Below the pieces are notes generated by a model that had not been told where the DNA came from, ran no database searches, and saw only the letters and a list, made by a program, of their open reading frames with translations. Shown in pieces: positions 31,999-34,951 of a stretch of DNA of 34,951 nucleotides. Source of the stretch: Myxococcota bacterium (GTDB lineage: Bacteria; Myxococcota_A; UBA796). Each line of letters starts with the position of its first letter. Position 1 is the stretch's first letter. The position numbers were made by a program, and so were the translations under genes. Where the stretch lies: assembly GCA_029251165.1 (NCBI GenBank), contig JAQXDW010000118.1, forward strand, positions 1 to 34,951. The letters run 5' to 3'.

Positions 31999-34863
31999 TT
32001 ACTCGTCGTCGCTGACGGCGCTGTCCCAGCAGGACAGGTCATCGTCTGCGCGAACCACGCGGCGGCTGGCGAGCGTGATGGCCTCGGGATCGAGGGAGAC
32101 AGTGACAGACCCCGATCGCGGGGTGACCTCGAACCGACCGGTCCCGTCGATGACCTGAACCATTGCCTCGACGATGCCGCTGTCGTCTTCGATCCACAGC
32201 TGCGTGTCGAGGGTGCCCAGCGCGACCGAGCTGTCGATGCAGCCACGGATCGCGCCAGAGTCCTCGACTCGGTACGTCAGCGCCAGAGATGGAATCGCGC
32301 CGCTGTGGATCCAGGTCTCAAAGAAGGCGGAGAGGTCTCGGCCAGCGGTCAGCTCGAAGGCTGTCTGGAGGTCCTCGGTTGTCACGGCTTGGCCGGCACT
32401 GGTGGCAGCGAAGTGGTCGAGGGCGGCGAAGAAGACATCGTCTCCCAGTCGCGGACGCAGCATCGCTGCGAGCACATAGGTCCCATAGTCTGCGCGGATA
32501 CCGGCGGGAATGTCTGTGTGATCGGGTGCTGCGGTGGGAGAGAGCAGCCGGGAGGCATCAGTGCGCTTCCAGACCGCCGGAGCGCCGATGGCCGCAGAGT
32601 ACTCTCGGGGAGACTCCAGACGGCCACGGATGGCCTCCATGTGCTCCTGGTAGGCCTCGACCCCGGTGGAGGAGCGAAGGTAGAAGGCAGCATAGGAGCC
32701 CGCGAGGGCATCGATGAGCCACTGGTCTCGGCTGGAGGCTGCGACGACCTGCTGGCCCCAGTACTGGGCGGCGACTTGCCGAGCGACCTGGATGCGTGCT
32801 TCGTGGGGTCGGAGAGCGCGGACCATGCCGCCGGAGGTCACCGTTGGGCTGGAGACGGTTCGCAGACCGATGAGCCCATCATGGGCGGGCAGGTAGTCTT
32901 GCTGGAGCGCGACGAGCGGCGGGACCTCCAGGTCCTGGTAGACCTCCAGCTCTTCACGGGGGAAGTCCGGCAGGCGACCCTCCAGGTAGGTCACGATCCG
33001 GCGGACCTCTGGGGAGACGGTCGGCAGCGCCCTGTTCTGCTTGGGAGCCAGGGCCACCCCGACTGCGGGCATGCCCTCAGCAGCGGGATCCTGTTGCTGG
33101 ATCCAGCGCCCCAGCGCGAACGCCGGCCCCGCAGAAGACTCGCCCTGCGTGGTGATCGTGAGCGCGCCGGTGTTGGGGTCGGTGGTTCGAGCGGTGGTCT
33201 GCCCAGACAGGACAGCCGTGCGGCTGGCCAGCAAGGGCTGCGGGGTGGTCAGGGCGGCAGTGAAGTCCCAGGTTCCCGCACCAGCAGCAGGCATGAGGTC
33301 CGGCAGCAAGGGCTGCGCGGAGGTGGTCGCGCCGAGGGGGCGGTAGAGGGAGCGGGGCACGGAGTCCTGCTCGGGGTCTGTGGCGTAGAAGCGCTCGCTG
33401 ACCGCGAAGTTGGCGAACTTCCAGCGTGCGCTCCAGGTGAGGTTCAGCGTGAGGGCTTCGCCGGCTGGCACTGGCTTGGGCAGCAGCACCATGATCTGGT
33501 AGCGGTAGGGCGTGGTGTTGAACGCGATGTTCTCAGAGAACGCCGTGCTCTCGCCGTTGGTGGACAGCGCGAGCGCGCTGGAATTGGTTGCTGGGGTGGT
33601 TGCGCCGCCGCTGCCCTGGGCTCCGGCGATGTTGATCCCGCCGCTGCTGAGGGTGCCGGTTGTGCCGGCCGCGATGGTTGCCTCGTTGGCAGCCTGCTGT
33701 ACGTCGCTGCTCAGGGTCTCCCCGGTGATGCTGGCCACGCCGGCGGACAGTCCGACCCACGGCACCGCCTGTCCGTCGGGTGTGGTCAGAGAGTCAAGCG
33801 ACCAGCTGCCGAGCATCGCGGTGCCGACGGGCATGTCGAGCGCGGCATATTGAATCGGTCCGCCCGTGGCGCGCAGGGTCAGCTGGGTGGTGACCACGCC
33901 CTCCTGCTCCAGGCCACGGAGGCGAGGGGTGATGTCGACGGAGATGTCTGCGCTCACCGGGGAGAACGCCGGACGCTCTGGAGTGCCGGCGGGTGAGATG
34001 CGCTCGCCGGAGATTCGCATGAAGTGGCGGCGCTGGTCGAGGTCGGTGCCGTGTGCGAACGCCATCGCGCGGTAGCCGGTGTTGCCGGTGTCCATGCCGT
34101 CGCGGCTGCAGGTCAGCCAGCGGTCGTAGCGGTCTGAGGAGAGGGTATCTTCGAGCCCGGCGACCCGGAAGTTTCGATCGGTTCGGAAGTCCGCCAGGAC
34201 CCGCAGCACTGCACCGTCATGCCCAAGCTCCTCGCCCAGCAGGCGATCCTGGCGCAGCATCACCCGTGGATCCATTCCCGACCGCTTCAGCTCGTTGAGC
34301 CGGTTGACCAGGAGGTTGGTTGCTTGACGCCTCAGCCTTCCCTCGCCGTCGGACTCGGTGACGATGTAGGTCTCATCGGCGCCTCCCTCCCCGTCAGAGA
34401 TCATCGCGCCGCCGCCGATGGGCTCGAGCCCCTCGAACAAAGCCAGCAGCGCTGGATCCGCCGACAGCACCAGGCCACGATCGACCGATGAGGTGAGGGG
34501 ATCGCCGTCGAGGAGACCGCGGAAGTCTTCGGGTGCGGCACCGGCGTTGAGGACCATGTGGTTGGCGAATGCCAGGACGTCGCCGCGATCGTTGAACGAG
34601 ACCTCCGAGGCGCCCTCGCCCAGCCAGACCAGCCCGACCATGCGCTCGGAGACCGGCGCAACACCGGAGTACACCGGGATCATCGCGCCCGCAGAGAGGG
34701 TGAATGCGCAGACACTGTCGGCGAGGACGACGGGCTCGTCTCCGACTCGGTAGACCGTGTCGCCGAGGGTGAGCTGGCCGGCAGCCAGCCACCAGGACTC
34801 CAGGTCATCCTGGGTGGTCGGCGGAGCGGCCAGAGTCAGAGAGAGCAGCGCGAGGGAAAACAT
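31999..34863 (-). CDS. Exported M1-aminopeptidase-like protein with destroyed zinc site
   Basis: The protein has 954 aa with a short signal peptide (residues 1-~13). The N-terminal half has beta-sandwich domains and a Ser/Thr/Gly-rich insert (~380-425). The C-terminal half follows M1 (gluzincin) peptidases, ending with the usual helical part TEDLQTAFELTAGRDLSAFF then ETWIHSGAIPSL. In active enzymes HExxH-x18-E binds zinc; here the matching bases encode R695 Q696 V A A699 followed by QYWG, and W715 L I D718, so His, Glu, His and Glu are all changed with the spacing kept exactly. It should not be a zinc peptidase. It may be a scaffold or binding protein in the periplasm or at the cell surface. 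Confidence 0.85.
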   Translation of the reverse strand: MFSLALLSLTLAAPPTTQDDLESWWLAAGQLTLGDTVYRVGDEPVVLADSVCAFTLSAGAMIPVYSGVAPVSERMVGLVWLGEGASEVSFNDRGDVLAFANHMVLNAGAAPEDFRGLLDGDPLTSSVDRGLVLSADPALLALFEGLEPIGGGAMISDGEGGADETYIVTESDGEGRLRRQATNLLVNRLNELKRSGMDPRVMLRQDRLLGEELGHDGAVLRVLADFRTDRNFRVAGLEDTLSSDRYDRWLTCSRDGMDTGNTGYRAMAFAHGTDLDQRRHFMRISGERISPAGTPERPAFSPVSADISVDITPRLRGLEQEGVVTTQLTLRATGGPIQYAALDMPVGTAMLGSWSLDSLTTPDGQAVPWVGLSAGVASITGETLSSDVQQAANEATIAAGTTGTLSSGGINIAGAQGSGGATTPATNSSALALSTNGESTAFSENIAFNTTPYRYQIMVLLPKPVPAGEALTLNLTWSARWKFANFAVSERFYATDPEQDSVPRSLYRPLGATTSAQPLLPDLMPAAGAGTWDFTAALTTPQPLLASRTAVLSGQTTARTTDPNTGALTITTQGESSAGPAFALGRWIQQQDPAAEGMPAVGVALAPKQNRALPTVSPEVRRIVTYLEGRLPDFPREELEVYQDLEVPPLVALQQDYLPAHDGLIGLRTVSSPTVTSGGMVRALRPHEARIQVARQVAAQYWGQQVVAASSRDQWLIDALAGSYAAFYLRSSTGVEAYQEHMEAIRGRLESPREYSAAIGAPAVWKRTDASRLLSPTAAPDHTDIPAGIRADYGTYVLAAMLRPRLGDDVFFAALDHFAATSAGQAVTTEDLQTAFELTAGRDLSAFFETWIHSGAIPSLALTYRVEDSGAIRGCIDSSVALGTLDTQLWIEDDSGIVEAMVQVIDGTGRFEVTPRSGSVTVSLDPEAITLASRRVVRADDDLSCWDSAVSDDE

Positions 34864-34866
34864 CGG

Positions 34867-34897
34867 GGATACTCCTGGCTCTGACCTAGGAGTATCC
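34867..34897 (-). promoter_or_regulatory. 5'-UTR hairpin hiding the ribosome binding site of the M1-like gene
   Basis: In the minus-strand transcript GGATACTCCT pairs with AGGAGTATCC in a perfect 10-bp stem with an 11-nt loop. The second arm contains the whole Shine-Dalgarno sequence AGGAG, 8 bases before ATG 34863. The ribosome site would be closed unless the stem is opened by temperature, a protein, a ligand or another RNA. Confidence 0.65.
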
Positions 34898-34951
34898 GAA
34901 GATCCGGTCGGTGTTAATTTTTGGGACTCTGGAGCGCGTCTGGCGTGAGCA

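Noticed and set aside
32305..33996. Long plus-strand open frame (563 codons) opposite the M1-like gene
   Set aside because: Gly/Arg-rich without motifs; the minus-strand gene has a signal peptide, family pattern and ribosome site.

Overview
The window is GC-rich chromosomal DNA from a Gram-negative bacterium, most likely a Myxococcota-type (former Deltaproteobacteria) organism. Clues are a secreted protein with MopE-type Asp/Cys repeats and a MYXO-CTERM-like tail, a GbsR/LolA/MacB-type envelope operon, large hybrid kinases, TPR and acidic-repeat proteins, and an atp operon with paired b and b' subunits. I see no rRNA, tRNA, CRISPR array, transposase or phage gene. The lineage is inferred from gene content only.

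Layout. 1-3062: the end of a very acidic, repeat-rich protein with a peptidoglycan-binding domain, then an overlapping TPR gene. 3063-4074: about 1 kb without a convincing gene, partly AT-rich, with a 15-bp repeat placed twice exactly 120 bp apart. 4075-10615: a signalling locus made of a membrane-anchored Hpt protein, a PleD-like receiver-GGDEF protein, an 842-aa fusion of an alpha-oxoamine synthase (AONS/serine palmitoyltransferase family) with a FemAB/GNAT-like acyltransferase, and a hybrid histidine kinase with two receivers and no Hpt of its own. The parts add up to a full phosphorelay plus a candidate signal or lipid synthase, and this is the most interesting system here. 10761-13034: a small unknown gene, a thioredoxin-like gene and the MopE-repeat protein. 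18792 down to 13031 (minus strand): a GbsR/MarR regulator, a LolA-like periplasmic protein, two MacB/LolC-type permeases, a LolD-type ATPase and an outer-membrane beta-barrel, together a candidate trans-envelope export route. 18808-20173: a divergent unknown gene, a non-coding gap and a zf-TFIIB protein. 20294-23655: an ABC-2 exporter operon that continues into a small unknown protein and an HTTM (gamma-carboxylase-like) membrane protein. 25047 down to 23615: a zinc-ribbon membrane protein and a protein that looks like a RecF/SMC-type ATPase without its P-loop. 25075-25707: a small exported protein, probably a beta-barrel.

25816-31990: the ATP synthase operon b'-b-delta-alpha-gamma-beta-epsilon, closed by a strong terminator. 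It lacks the a and c subunits, which must be elsewhere. 34863 down to 31999: a large exported M1-aminopeptidase-like protein in which every zinc-site residue is replaced. Its Shine-Dalgarno sequence is buried in a perfect 10-bp hairpin, so its translation is probably controlled by RNA structure.

Many genes overlap by 1 to 8 bases (TGATG, ATGA, GTGA), which indicates translational coupling and a compact genome. Functions are assigned from motifs and family patterns read by eye. No database search or folding program was run.
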